This document shows positions 17,847-27,214 of a DNA stretch of 64,000 nucleotides, piece by piece. The notes beneath the pieces are model-generated. The model worked only from the letters and a program-made list of their open reading frames with translations, was not told the origin of the DNA and did not search any database. The stretch is taken from the NCBI RefSeq assembly GCF_000007345.1, contig NC_003552.1, positions 1,550,001 to 1,614,000 of the forward strand, written 5' to 3'. Source of the DNA: Methanosarcina acetivorans C2A. Lineage in GTDB: Archaea > Halobacteriota > Methanosarcinia > Methanosarcinales > Methanosarcinaceae. Position 1 is the first letter of the stretch, and each line of letters opens with the position of its first letter. Both the position numbers and the translations under genes were made by a program.

Positions 17847-19739
17847 CAGCTTCTTTCTCTTTTCCATGATGTGCTGCTCTATCCCATCAACTGCCTTTAC
17901 TGCATCTTTTTCCACATTCAGGACCCCGCCCGTAACTTCCCGGCAGTCTTCCGTAAGCAGTTTGACCAGGTCAGGGGCTCCGGTGACGGTCGGGACAGGG
18001 TTCACATAAGTGTAGAGCCCCAGGGCCAGGGCAAAGATGGCGTCGATCGTAGCTTTTTGCTCCATGTATTCGGGAGCCGCGGCAGCAATCGGGAGATCAG
18101 GGATAGGGACTCCCATGACTGCGGAGATGGCTCCGAGAAAGTCTGCAAGCCTTCCGGTATCGGTACAGGTCCCGTAGCTGAGTACGGGCGGGACTCCAAG
18201 GGCTTCACATACGGCTTTCAAGCTGTCTCCTGCAAACTCTCTGGTTTCGGGGGAGCAGAGGCCTGCCACCTGCATAGCTCCGTTCCCGCAGCCCAGGGAG
18301 AGGACAAGGATATTCCTTTTGATCAGTTCTTTTACCACGGCAACGCTGTGCACATCCTGCCCGTAGTCTCTTAATGTAGTGCAGGAGACCATCCCGACCA
18401 CTCCCTTAATCGCACCGCTTTTTATAGCATCAAGGAGCGGGTCAAGGGTCCCTCCAAGGGCATCAAGTATGCTCTCTGTTGAAAAACCGACGACTGCTTC
18501 TTTTACCGGAAGATTTAATACGGGTTCTCCCGAGTTTTTTCGGTTTTTGAAGTTTTCGACTGCCATATTCAGGAGTTTTGCTGCCTGTCTTCCAGCCTCC
18601 ACAGGGTTATAGTTCAGACGCTCGGTGATGTCTTCAAATGCTATGAGTTCGCTTACGGGCATGAGTTTGAACCCGTATTTTTCGGCATAGAGAGGGGCTA
18701 CCGGAAGCGAGCAGTTCATATCTGCGGCAAAAAGGTCCACACTCCCGCTTGCAAGCACCGCCTCCTGGGAAATCCAGTTGCCGGTAAAACCGTAGAAAGC
18801 GTCATCTTCTTCCCACCTCTGAATCATCTCCTGCCCGGTTTCTATGCTGGCAATGACCCTCAGGCCTTTTGCTCCGGCTGCTTTTGCTTTTTCCTGCCAT
18901 TCGGGCTTTCTTGCAAGCTGGACCATGGCAAAGCCCAGGAAAGGTTCGTGCCCGTTCGGAAGCACGTTTACATATTCGGGGTCAAGCACCCCGAGGTCGA
19001 CCCTCATCGTATGAGGTTTTGGGATTCCGAAAAGGATATCCTGACAGTATTCGTTTACGATCTGGCTCTGGTATGCCATTGCAATCCCGAGGCGCATAGC
19101 TTTCAGGGCCAGGCTGGCATAGTATCCGTCAACGTTTGTCAGGCAGGAGCTTGTTGAAAGCATCATCTCCCCGTAAATCCCGCCTGGGAATATATCCAGC
19201 TCTTCCCACCTTTTCTTCCTTTCAGGAGGGGCAAGGATCTCAACAATCCTGCTTGGTTCGTATGCAGGCCTGTTAAAATCCTTTTCCACAAATTCGCATA
19301 GGTAAAGGGCAATTTCGGAATCACTTCCGAGGGTTTCTATCCCGAGTCTGCCTGCAAATGTCCTCAGTTTCTCAGGTTCTCTGATGCTGTAAGGGGTTTT
19401 TCCCTTTGCGGTTTCTCTTAAAGTCCGGATGGTCTGGTCGGTATGGTAGTGGTAGGTCGAAGCCCCCATTACATTTCTGAGAAGCATCATCCGCATTGCC
19501 ATCCCGTCTGCGGTGATTCCGCATACTCCTCTTTTGTCCTTTGCAGCATCCGAACGGCAGGGGCCATTGGAACAGAGGTCGCAGCGGGCTCCTGCCATAC
19601 AGAAAGTACATCTCCTGTCCGGAACTCCGCCTATTCCCTGAGCTTCATAACGATCCCATACATTTGTCATATTATCTTTCTTTATCCGCTCATACATTTT
19701 TTGAACGGACTCGTGATAGGAAATTCTTTCTTTATCCAT
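17838..19739 (-). CDS. cooS: Anaerobic Ni-Fe carbon monoxide dehydrogenase catalytic subunit CooS
   Basis: A 633-residue protein of the CooS family, which oxidises CO to CO2 at a Ni-Fe-S C-cluster. The N-terminal cluster-binding region is intact: 'CTFCMAGARCDLCSNGPC' (residues 40-57). Further cysteines are in 'SLGCGNGAMQVAGLC' and 'SYGTCTDTGR' of the C-terminal domain, as expected for C-cluster ligands. The length fits the monofunctional enzyme and not the CODH/ACS alpha subunit. SD GGGGAG precedes the ATG at 19739. No CooF ferredoxin, hydrogenase or ACS genes are adjacent; a CooC-like Ni-insertion ATPase lies at 54273. Confidence 0.93.
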   Translation of the reverse strand: MDKERISYHESVQKMYERIKKDNMTNVWDRYEAQGIGGVPDRRCTFCMAGARCDLCSNGPCRSDAAKDKRGVCGITADGMAMRMMLLRNVMGASTYHYHTDQTIRTLRETAKGKTPYSIREPEKLRTFAGRLGIETLGSDSEIALYLCEFVEKDFNRPAYEPSRIVEILAPPERKKRWEELDIFPGGIYGEMMLSTSSCLTNVDGYYASLALKAMRLGIAMAYQSQIVNEYCQDILFGIPKPHTMRVDLGVLDPEYVNVLPNGHEPFLGFAMVQLARKPEWQEKAKAAGAKGLRVIASIETGQEMIQRWEEDDAFYGFTGNWISQEAVLASGSVDLFAADMNCSLPVAPLYAEKYGFKLMPVSELIAFEDITERLNYNPVEAGRQAAKLLNMAVENFKNRKNSGEPVLNLPVKEAVVGFSTESILDALGGTLDPLLDAIKSGAIKGVVGMVSCTTLRDYGQDVHSVAVVKELIKRNILVLSLGCGNGAMQVAGLCSPETREFAGDSLKAVCEALGVPPVLSYGTCTDTGRLADFLGAISAVMGVPIPDLPIAAAAPEYMEQKATIDAIFALALGLYTYVNPVPTVTGAPDLVKLLTEDCREVTGGVLNVEKDAVKAVDGIEQHIMEKRKKLGI

Positions 19740-20205
19740 GGTTGTTACTCCCCGATTAACTGCTACTCCTTTCTCCTTCTTTTCCCCGTGTCAGGAGATC
19801 CCTTCCAGGCTGTACCGTATGAATAGTTTTTTACGAAGCAGATCTCCATCAGTAAGCCTGTTTGCGGGTATCAATAATATCGGTGCAGGAATTATTTACA
19901 ATTAATTCAAGGCACAGTAGCTGGCAGAAAATTACTCTGACTGTTGGAATATAGAGTGTGTTGACTCTATGATGCATTACTGCATTTGAGAAAAGAGAAT
20001 GGAAAAAAGACTAACCTAAAAGGGCACAATAATAACAGAAATACATGGAAGGTACGGTAATAAGAAAAAAGATAACGTAGAGGCACAGTGATAAAAGAAA
20101 AGCTAACATGGAAGGCACAAACAGACACAAAGAAGTACCTGCCTTCTTTTTTGTGCCTCTGCGGTTAGACTTCTGGTTGGAATTCTATACTTCACTCAAC
20201 TCTGT
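19740..20205. other. Spacer upstream of cooS, no gene
   Basis: This 466-base spacer between cooS and the 3' end of the secreted protein gene includes imperfect repeats of 'aaggcacaataataa' / 'gaggcacagtgataa' type at 20010-20160. The stretch 'aggcacaaacagacacaaag' can fold back on 'tttttgtgcctctg'. The cooS promoter must lie near 19800-19950, but no clear box was fixed. Confidence 0.4.
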
Positions 20206-21996
20206 TTACTCAACCCCGTTTATATATACCTTATAATTGTGGCTGTCTTCAACCCAAAAATTAATTGACCTGTCCTGTTCGGTTTCATAGTCAAGATACT
20301 TTTCGAGTGTAGTGTCATAGACCTGTGTGTCGTTTCCTGCAGGAATGTTTATGTTTACAAGAGCCTTGAAACCATTTGTATGTGCGTCGAACGAAAGCAG
20401 GTTCTCGTCGTACTGCAGGTTTTCAAAGCTTGCATAGTATGTATTGCGGCTTATCTGGTTATATTCATAAAATGGCACTATGGTCATGTTGTTTGCGTAG
20501 TAGTTATCCACCCATTCCCGGAACTTCGAGCGACTGATTGAGTATTTTATTGCAGGTTCCACATCGAGCTGATGGGAGAACACCGGATAGGACATGCCTG
20601 CTTTTGACGCTGGCTCCCACCATTCCCATGTATCATCGTACAGGTTTCCTACTTCCTTTTCTGCGTGAATTGCTGCATCTCCGTTTCTCCAGGTCATCTT
20701 CAGGTTTTCATATGCATAGATCGCATGCGTAAGGTTATCCCGGTTTCTCAGGCAGCAGCAGCTTGTAGGTGGCTGGCCTATTTTTTCATACACATATGAG
20801 TATTCTTCATCCATAACTCTGTATGCTTCTTCAAGTGGAAGGCTGTTTAACTCCTTTGTATAATGTATGCCAACTTCCCAGGAATCGTTAACAACCAGAT
20901 CGCGCAGATAAGCTATGTATGTATCATTTGCCTTCTCACACATTCCCTCATCAAACCACATCGTACCTCTATATCCTTTACTGCTCAGGTACTCAATTCC
21001 TTCTCCGGTCGTGTTCAATGGCAAAGGTCCGTCAAGCCCGAATGGGATTAGCTTCTTGTCCCCGATTGCGGTTATAAGTTTTCTCTCTGCGGTCTGGTTG
21101 ATGCTGTAAATGTCAACGTCAAAATAGGTTCCTTCTCCAAGGATAAACGCAGTGAACTTGATATACCCGTTTGAAAAATCGATATAGGGCAGCTGTTGCC
21201 TGCCAAGGTTATAGAACGGGGTAACTATGGAACTGCCGTCCTTTGTGTAAATGGTGTTTGTTTTATTGATGCCGTCAAAGATTACTTTGAAATTTGCTTT
21301 TTCTGATGCATCGCCAAGAATAATTTTTTGGTATTTGAGCTTTCCTGAAGAGCCTCTATAATAGCTTTTAAGTAAAGTCTGTCCCTCTCTTTCCTGAATT
21401 ATCAGTCTTGAACCGGGGCTATTCAGTTCAATAAAGCTCTGTGGATCATCCGCATATACATCCATCGAGATCTCATAGGCACATTTTACCATTGGTGCGA
21501 GCTTGCATATGTACAGGGCTCCGGCCTGTCTTGGCTCCTCAAGATAGTGAATTATGGGGACAGAGGTACATTGACAAAAAGTGAAAATATCCAGGTTACT
21601 TCTGTAATGCCTCAGGTATTCGTTGATTCCAAAACAAGAGATAAGGTCCATATCTGGAAGCAAACTGCATGGAATTAGAGGAGAGTCTCTTATATTCGTA
21701 TACCTCAATCCTTTTGAAGTGTTATTGAAACACACTTCCGATTCCTGGGTTGCATATATTGTGGAGTATATTTTATCGTAAGGTTTTTCTTTCTGAACCC
21801 TTGCGATGAAAACATTAGCTGGAAGATTATTTGTTTCGGAGTAGTTCTGTGAAAACAGGATTATACTGCCCTGATTAATATTCTCAACTGTTTTTGAATT
21901 CTCCGTAGCCGGGGTTGCGTATGCACCTCCTATCCACAGGTAACTTGATATCAGCAGCACGAATATAACCATTTTTAGACGACTTAAATTTTTCAC
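20206..21996 (-). CDS. Secreted polysaccharide deacetylase-like protein
   Basis: A 596-residue protein with an N-terminal signal peptide (basic start, hydrophobic core, cleavage near 'GAYA'). Residues ~300-500 look like a NodB/polysaccharide-deacetylase-type barrel: 'GYRGTMWFDEGMC', 'SWEVGIHYTKEL' and 'YSYVYEKIGQPPTSCCCLRN', followed by 'TWRNGDAAIH'. The N-terminal 250 residues look beta-rich and probably extracellular. The C-terminus is a beta domain without a membrane anchor. Assignment to the deacetylase superfamily is by pattern only; the canonical metal triad is not certain. It is a single gene. Confidence 0.55.
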   Translation of the reverse strand: MKNLSRLKMVIFVLLISSYLWIGGAYATPATENSKTVENINQGSIILFSQNYSETNNLPANVFIARVQKEKPYDKIYSTIYATQESEVCFNNTSKGLRYTNIRDSPLIPCSLLPDMDLISCFGINEYLRHYRSNLDIFTFCQCTSVPIIHYLEEPRQAGALYICKLAPMVKCAYEISMDVYADDPQSFIELNSPGSRLIIQEREGQTLLKSYYRGSSGKLKYQKIILGDASEKANFKVIFDGINKTNTIYTKDGSSIVTPFYNLGRQQLPYIDFSNGYIKFTAFILGEGTYFDVDIYSINQTAERKLITAIGDKKLIPFGLDGPLPLNTTGEGIEYLSSKGYRGTMWFDEGMCEKANDTYIAYLRDLVVNDSWEVGIHYTKELNSLPLEEAYRVMDEEYSYVYEKIGQPPTSCCCLRNRDNLTHAIYAYENLKMTWRNGDAAIHAEKEVGNLYDDTWEWWEPASKAGMSYPVFSHQLDVEPAIKYSISRSKFREWVDNYYANNMTIVPFYEYNQISRNTYYASFENLQYDENLLSFDAHTNGFKALVNINIPAGNDTQVYDTTLEKYLDYETEQDRSINFWVEDSHNYKVYINGVE

Positions 21997-22523
21997 TAAA
22001 TCACCAAAATTAATTTACATTTATCCCTACACTCATCTGTAACTTTTATAGCTTTGATTAACAGGCTTTTGAAATATCTTCTACAAGCTCTTTGCATATC
22101 TTTTTTTGAAGACTTGTTAGGGATTTTCCAGGTCCTGTTGATGCATATGAATTCTTTCATTTTCCGAAATTTCTATATTCCGGGAAAAATTCCAACCTAT
22201 CTACTACCACCTGTAAATTAATGTTTTGTTTTCGTGTTATATTCTTAAAAAGGTCCGATTTTATTGCCTGGATTTATAACGATTATTTATATACTGAAAA
22301 ATACTCAAAAAGGTATTAAAGGGAGTTAAGTTTGAACCTGCAGAATATTTCTGCCTTTTATATTTTACATAATTTTATTACCTGAAAGTGTCCCTAATGT
22401 TGCGGAATTTTACGAGTTCCATCCTTTTTGAGCAATAATATGGCTCCCCGCATCTGGACAAAAAAATCTGGTCGAACATCAGGGCTATTGGAACAGCCAC
22501 TAAAAATCTGGATCATGTTTCAT

Positions 22524-22735
22524 GAACATTCTTTTAACTTTTTTGAACATTTTTTGAACATTTTTTGAACATTTTTTGAACATTTTTTGAACATTTTTTG
22601 AACATTTTTTGAACATTTTTTGAACATCTTTTAAACATTTTTTGAACATTTTTTAAACATTTTTTAAACATTTTTTGAACATTTTTTGAATATTTTTTGA
22701 ACATTTTTTGAACATTTTTTGAACATTTTTTTGAA
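22524..22735 (+). repeat. Long 11-bp tandem array (aacattttttg)
   Basis: The spacer 21997-22850 contains about 19 copies of an 11-base unit, with occasional g-to-a or length changes. Because 11 is not a multiple of three, the minus frame through it gives a false 69-codon 'KNVQKMFKK' protein. The array is very AT-rich, matches about one helical turn and sits ~110 bases upstream of the LarA-like genes. The rest of the spacer shows no gene. Confidence 0.85.
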
Positions 22736-22850
22736 TTTCCCAATAACGGTCCGAAATTGGAATTTTAAGCGCAGATTTAAAAGTGCTTAAAACATAGTTT
22801 CACTATTGTTTACCTATACGGTTTTATATCATCAATACGAACTCACCGGC

Positions 22851-24119
22851 ATGAACATGATGACAAATATAAAAAAGATCCCACTTGCTTTCGGAAGTGG
22901 AGTTTTCGAGCTGAATATCCCGGAGAAAAACATTTCCACCCTTATTTTGCCTTCGGAACCTGAAAAACAGGAAAATGGGGCCCTTTTAATTCGGAAAACT
23001 CTTGAAAATCCCATAAACAGCAAGAGACTTTCCGAGATTGTAAACCCGGAATCCCGGATTGCTATTATCGTAAGCGATGTTACGAGGCCCACTCCTACGG
23101 CAAAAATTCTTCCTCTTCTCTTTGAAGAGCTGTATCTGGGAGGGGCGAAAGATGAGAACATCACGATTATCTTTGCTCTCGGGCTTCACCGCCAGCAGAC
23201 TGAGGAGGAGTGCAGAAAGCTTCTGGGGAACGAAATTTCCAAAAATATCCGTTTTGTCCAGCACGACAGGGAAAGATGCGCGCATATAGGAGAGACAAGT
23301 TTTGGGACTCCGGTTGAAGTTTTTGAAGAGGTTTTGGACGCAGACCTGATTATTAGCACAGGGACTGTTGAATTTCATTATTACGCAGGATATGGTGGGG
23401 GAGGAAAGTCTATCCTTCCGGGGGTCAGTTCGGAAAAAGCCGTACTTTCATTTCACAGCCATTATAGCAAACTCTTCGAAGGTGAACCCCTTTCGGGTAG
23501 GATCGACAGCCCTGCGAGGAAGGATATCGAAGAAGCCGCAGGACTTGCAGGGCTTCAATTTATCCTGAACGTGGTAATCAATAGCAGAAAAGAAATCGTT
23601 GCTGCCGTTGCCGGAGATTTCATCCAGGCTCACAGGGAAGGGGCAAAATATGTAGATTCCATATACAAAATAAAGGTTGAACCTGCAGATGCAGTCATCG
23701 TTTCCTGCGGCGGCTTCCCTAAAGACATCAACCTCTACCAGGCAACAAAGGCTCTGGAAAATGCCATCCCTGCTGTAAAAGCAGGAGGCTCAATCGTACT
23801 CGTGGCCGAATGTGCGGAAGGAATCGGAAACCAGGTCTATGAGTGCTGGAATAAGGAGTGCAGGAGCCCTGATGATGCTATAGAACGCTTCAAGCAATTC
23901 TTCGAGTTTGGGGGGCATAAAAGTGCAATAGTTGCAAAGGCTGCAAAACAGTTCAAGCTCTATATCGTTTCAAAACTTTCCGAGGAGGAAAGCAGAAGAG
24001 CTTTTTTCATTCCTGCAAAAAGCGTACAGGAAGCCCTTGAAGCTATTCTTGCCGAAAATCCTGATGCAAAAATTCACGTGATGCCTGATGGAGGATGGAC
24101 CCTGCCTGTCCGGAAATAA
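22851..24119 (+). CDS. LarA-like nickel-pincer lactate racemase family protein, copy 1
   Basis: This 422-residue DUF2088/LarA family protein has landmarks around the Ni-pincer nucleotide site: 'SDVTRPTPT', 'ALGLHRQQT', 'EFHYYAGYGGGGKSILPGV' (the Lys that would hold the cofactor) and 'FHSHYSK', where the usual 'NH' is 'FH'. Family members racemise 2-hydroxy acids; the true substrate here is unknown. I start at ATG 22851, where homology to copy 2 begins to be in phase, instead of a TTG at 22806. No larB, larC or larE is in the window, so cofactor synthesis must be encoded elsewhere. Confidence 0.8.
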   Translation: MNMMTNIKKIPLAFGSGVFELNIPEKNISTLILPSEPEKQENGALLIRKTLENPINSKRLSEIVNPESRIAIIVSDVTRPTPTAKILPLLFEELYLGGAKDENITIIFALGLHRQQTEEECRKLLGNEISKNIRFVQHDRERCAHIGETSFGTPVEVFEEVLDADLIISTGTVEFHYYAGYGGGGKSILPGVSSEKAVLSFHSHYSKLFEGEPLSGRIDSPARKDIEEAAGLAGLQFILNVVINSRKEIVAAVAGDFIQAHREGAKYVDSIYKIKVEPADAVIVSCGGFPKDINLYQATKALENAIPAVKAGGSIVLVAECAEGIGNQVYECWNKECRSPDDAIERFKQFFEFGGHKSAIVAKAAKQFKLYIVSKLSEEESRRAFFIPAKSVQEALEAILAENPDAKIHVMPDGGWTLPVRK

Positions 24120-24235
24120 GCGAGATGGTAAGTAAGCCCGTTAACGGAAATGAAAATAGTAAAAGAGAATTTCGGACATCTATTTATCCATTGTTTACCT
24201 ATACGGTTTTATACCATCAATACGAACTCACCGGC

Positions 24236-25501
24236 ATGAACATGACGACAAATATAAAAAAGATTCCACTTGCTTTCGGAAGTGGGGTTTTTGAGCTGAA
24301 TATCCCGGAGAAAAACATCTCCAGCCTTATCCTGCCTTCGGAACCTGAAAAAAAAGAGGATGGGGCTCTTTTAATCCGGAAAGCTCTTGAAAACCCCATA
24401 AACAGCAAGAGACTTTCCGAGATTGTAAACCCGGAATCCCGGATTGCTATTATCGTAAGCGATGTTACGAGGCCCACTCCTACGGCAAAAATTCTTCCTC
24501 CTCTCCTTGACGAGCTTTATCTGGGGGGAGCAAGGGATAAGAACATCATGATTATCTTTGCTCTCGGGCTTCACCGCCAGCAGACTGAAGAAGAGTCAAA
24601 GAAACTTGTCGGGGAGGACATCTACAAAAAAATACGGTGCATCCAGCACGACACTTCCAGATGCAGGCGTATCGGGGTAACCAGCAGGGGCACACCTGTT
24701 GATATCTTCGAAGAAGTGCTTGATTCCGATTTTGTTATCGGGACCGGGGGAATTGAGTTCCATTACTATGCAGGGTACAGCGGGGGAGCAAAGTCTATCC
24801 TTCCCGGCGTAAGCTCTGAGGAAGCTGTGCTCACCAACCACAAAATGATGATAGAAGAAAATGCGGTTTCCGGAAGAGTGGACAGCCCTGTCCGGCAGGA
24901 TATGGAAGAAGCCGCAAAGATCTTTGGCCTTAAATTTATTCTTAATGTTGTGCTTGACAGCAAAAAAGGGATAGTTGCTGCCGTTGCCGGAGATTTTACC
25001 GAAGCCCACAGGAAAGGGGTCGAGGTTGTGGACGCTATGTATAAGGTTCCCGTAGAGCCTGCGGATGCCGTTGTCGTTTCCTGTGGTGGCTATCCCAAGG
25101 ATATCAACCTCTACCAGGCAAATAAAGCCCTTGACAATGCAACCCAGGCCGTAAAAGATGGCGGCTCAATCATCCTCGTAGCCGAATGCTCCGAAGGAAT
25201 AGGTAACCAGGTCTATGAGTGCTGGAACAGGGAATGTAAATCTCCGGACGATGCAATAGAGCGCTTTAAACACTGCTTCGAGTTCGGAGGGCACAAGAGT
25301 GCAATTGTTGCAATAGCCGCAAAGAAGTTCAAACTTTACCTTGTCTCGGAGCTCCCGGAAGATAAAGCCAGAACCGCCTTCTTCACTCCTATGGCAAGTG
25401 TGCAGGAAGCCCTTTCTGCAGTCCTCTCGGAAAACCCTGATTCAAAGATCCACCTTATGCCTCACGGTGGGCAGACTCTACCTGTCAGAAAAGAAAATTA
25501 A
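24236..25501 (+). CDS. LarA-like nickel-pincer lactate racemase family protein, copy 2
   Basis: This 421-residue tandem paralogue of the preceding gene has the same motifs. It keeps the canonical 'NHKMM' and 'YSGGAKSILPG' forms, so it may be closer to the ancestral activity. The 46 bases before each ATG (22805-22850 and 24190-24235) are nearly identical, so promoter or leader and gene were duplicated together. The reading frame is open upstream to 24095 into the 3' end of copy 1, but that extension is not homologous. The stop is followed 80 bases later by an IS1-type element. Confidence 0.8.
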   Translation: MNMTTNIKKIPLAFGSGVFELNIPEKNISSLILPSEPEKKEDGALLIRKALENPINSKRLSEIVNPESRIAIIVSDVTRPTPTAKILPPLLDELYLGGARDKNIMIIFALGLHRQQTEEESKKLVGEDIYKKIRCIQHDTSRCRRIGVTSRGTPVDIFEEVLDSDFVIGTGGIEFHYYAGYSGGAKSILPGVSSEEAVLTNHKMMIEENAVSGRVDSPVRQDMEEAAKIFGLKFILNVVLDSKKGIVAAVAGDFTEAHRKGVEVVDAMYKVPVEPADAVVVSCGGYPKDINLYQANKALDNATQAVKDGGSIILVAECSEGIGNQVYECWNRECKSPDDAIERFKHCFEFGGHKSAIVAIAAKKFKLYLVSELPEDKARTAFFTPMASVQEALSAVLSENPDSKIHLMPHGGQTLPVRKEN

Positions 25502-25581
25502 AAGCCTCTACAAAACCTGTATCTCTGTATCAACAAGATCTCTCGAAACAGGGCCTTTTTCCTTTTATTCTTTTTATTTTC

Positions 25582-26321
25582 GGTATTGTTAATTAAATAT
25601 AGATAACTCTTTATTTCTGTTTTTCATCAATAGAAGAGCAGAGTACTTTAGCATTTCAAGACTCTTCGTATAACACTTTGTCTTTCGTCTCAACCTTGCC
25701 AGAAAGTGCCTTAGTATGCCGTTATATCCTTCAACTGTATACGTTTCTGCTTTGGATTGAGTATGAATATTTTCAGGAATAAACTCTGCATATGCCCTCC
25801 AGTGATCAGTCATCACCTCTCCAATCTCTTTCTTCTTTAATTTTTCCCAGAGTAGTTGTCCAGTTTTCGTTCCTCTGCTACCAAAAGAGCAGTTGATGAA
25901 CTTTTTCCCAACTCTATCAACAGCAATCCAGATCCAGCAATATTTTTTTTGTTACTGATGTAAGTGTGCATCTCATCCAGTTCAACAATAGATATCTCAT
26001 TTTCGCTTTTTAGCTCCTCTATCTCCTGACCAAATTTCTTTATCCATTTTTGGACAGAAACATGACTTACCCCTAAAAATCGTCCTATTGAGCGAAATCC
26101 TAATCCTTCAAGATAAAGTTGCAAAGCCTGTCTCTTAACTAAAGGAGAACTAGCAGTTGATTTTAGCTCGACTGAATAGTTATATCCACAATCGTGGCAT
26201 TTGTAGCGTTGACGTCCACAAACTATACCGTTTTTTGTGTGATTGGAACTTTTGCATCTTGGGCAGTTCATGCAGAAATATAGGTTTTCATAATATATAA
26301 CTATAATTAACTACCAATACC
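25582..26321 (-). mobile_element. Complete IS1-family insertion sequence with 8-bp target duplication
   Basis: The 740-bp element is bounded by imperfect inverted repeats: left 'ggtattgttaattaaatata', right (reverse complement) 'ggtattggtagttaattata'. Both ends are flanked by the same 8 bases, ttattttc (25574-25581 and 26322-26329). It carries one transposase gene in two frames. Size, target-duplication length and transposase type fit IS1. Confidence 0.85.
25589..26271 (-). CDS. IS1-family transposase, two frames joined at an A8 run
   Basis: Frame one (26271 to ~25945) carries an N-terminal zinc-ribbon (CPRCKSS...CHDCGY), an HTH ('GFRSIGRFLGVSHVSVQKW') and the first catalytic Asp ('VELDEMHTY'). 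The frame then must move by -1 at 'aac aaaaaaaa tat' (about 25950-25942). It continues as 'YCWIWIAVDRVGKKFINCSFG', a 'DHWRAY' second Asp motif and a C-terminal 'EGYNGILRHFLARL' Glu region ending at 25589. The A8 run is where IS1 relatives use programmed -1 slippage, so the gene may be functional and not dead. The start Met at 26271 begins at the zinc ribbon. Confidence 0.8.
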
Positions 26322-26383
26322 TTATTTTCTTTATCTTCGTCCTTCTTTTTTCTCAATTGATTACTACTTTTCATCCCCGAATT

Positions 26384-26760
26384 GCGTCTCGGCAGAGTTG
26401 CGGCTCTGCAGTGCGCTGTCCGTTTCGCTCCACTTCGTTTCGCTCAAGTGGACTAATTGATGGGCTTTTACAGGTAGTTTCGCTCAAGTAGACCAATTAT
26501 GGTTTAAGAAGTGAGCTGAGCTCAAGCAGACTCATTTTTGGCAAAAATCGGGAGTTGAGCTCAAGCGGGCTACTTAGTGAGTTTTTACAGTTAGTTTCAT
26601 TAAAGAGGACTATTTTATGATTAGAAACAGGCGCTTCACTCAGCCGAACTAAATTAATATTTCTTCCCCATACAATGTTACTCGCTGTATTTTATCGGTC
26701 TTGTCCCGCTCGACGCAGGAGAGCGGTCTTTCCCGCAAAAAAGAAAAGAAAAAGATGAAA
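26384..26760 (-). repeat. Composite dispersed repeat, copy 2 (inverted)
   Basis: The region holds modules B (26384-26625) and A (26640-26750) of the repeat at 10501-10990 in inverse orientation. Shared cores are 'agttgcggctctgcagtgcg' and 'cccgctcgacgcaggagagc'. The B part has extra degenerate units of 'gctcaag(t/c)(a/g)gac'. The remaining spacer to 27214 shows no gene; the 68-codon plus frame at 26931 is unsupported. Confidence 0.65.
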
Positions 26761-27214
26761 GGAAATTAAAAGCTATTGCGGACGCTTGTAAACAGGGAAG
26801 AGGCCAAACAGATAAAGCCGGTATAATTTTCGGTCTTTATTTCTCTTTCATATCCTTTTTCCTTTTGGGAAGGGCCGCCAGACAGGCTGGTGGAGGTGCT
26901 TATATTTACCCGTGAATTTAAAAATGATTTTTGGGCTCAAGAAAAGTATTCTCTCATTCTAGGAGGCATTTCTTTAATTTAGTCAGAGGTCATTTCTTTA
27001 ATTTTATTGTATCTCTTAATTGCGGCGCTGACTTTCAAATTGTTATTTCTCTAACCGGCAGGCGGGACCAGGTATCGTGGGGCGAGAAGGGGGTACTGAA
27101 AAATCTACTTTGGGATTCCGGAATATCAATCAGTTGATCAGGGACAACCAAAACGAGAAGAAATAGAAAAGAGGTGGCGCAGAAGAATGCGCCTGATTTT
27201 CAAAAGGAGCAGGC

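Noticed and set aside
22534-22743. 69-codon minus-strand ORF with repeated 'KNVQKMFKK'
   Set aside because: It is produced by the 11-bp tandem array, which cycles through all frames; there is no start signal or homology.
26931-27137. 68-codon plus ORF downstream of the inverted repeat
   Set aside because: It has no SD, its composition is non-coding, and nothing in it is recognisable.
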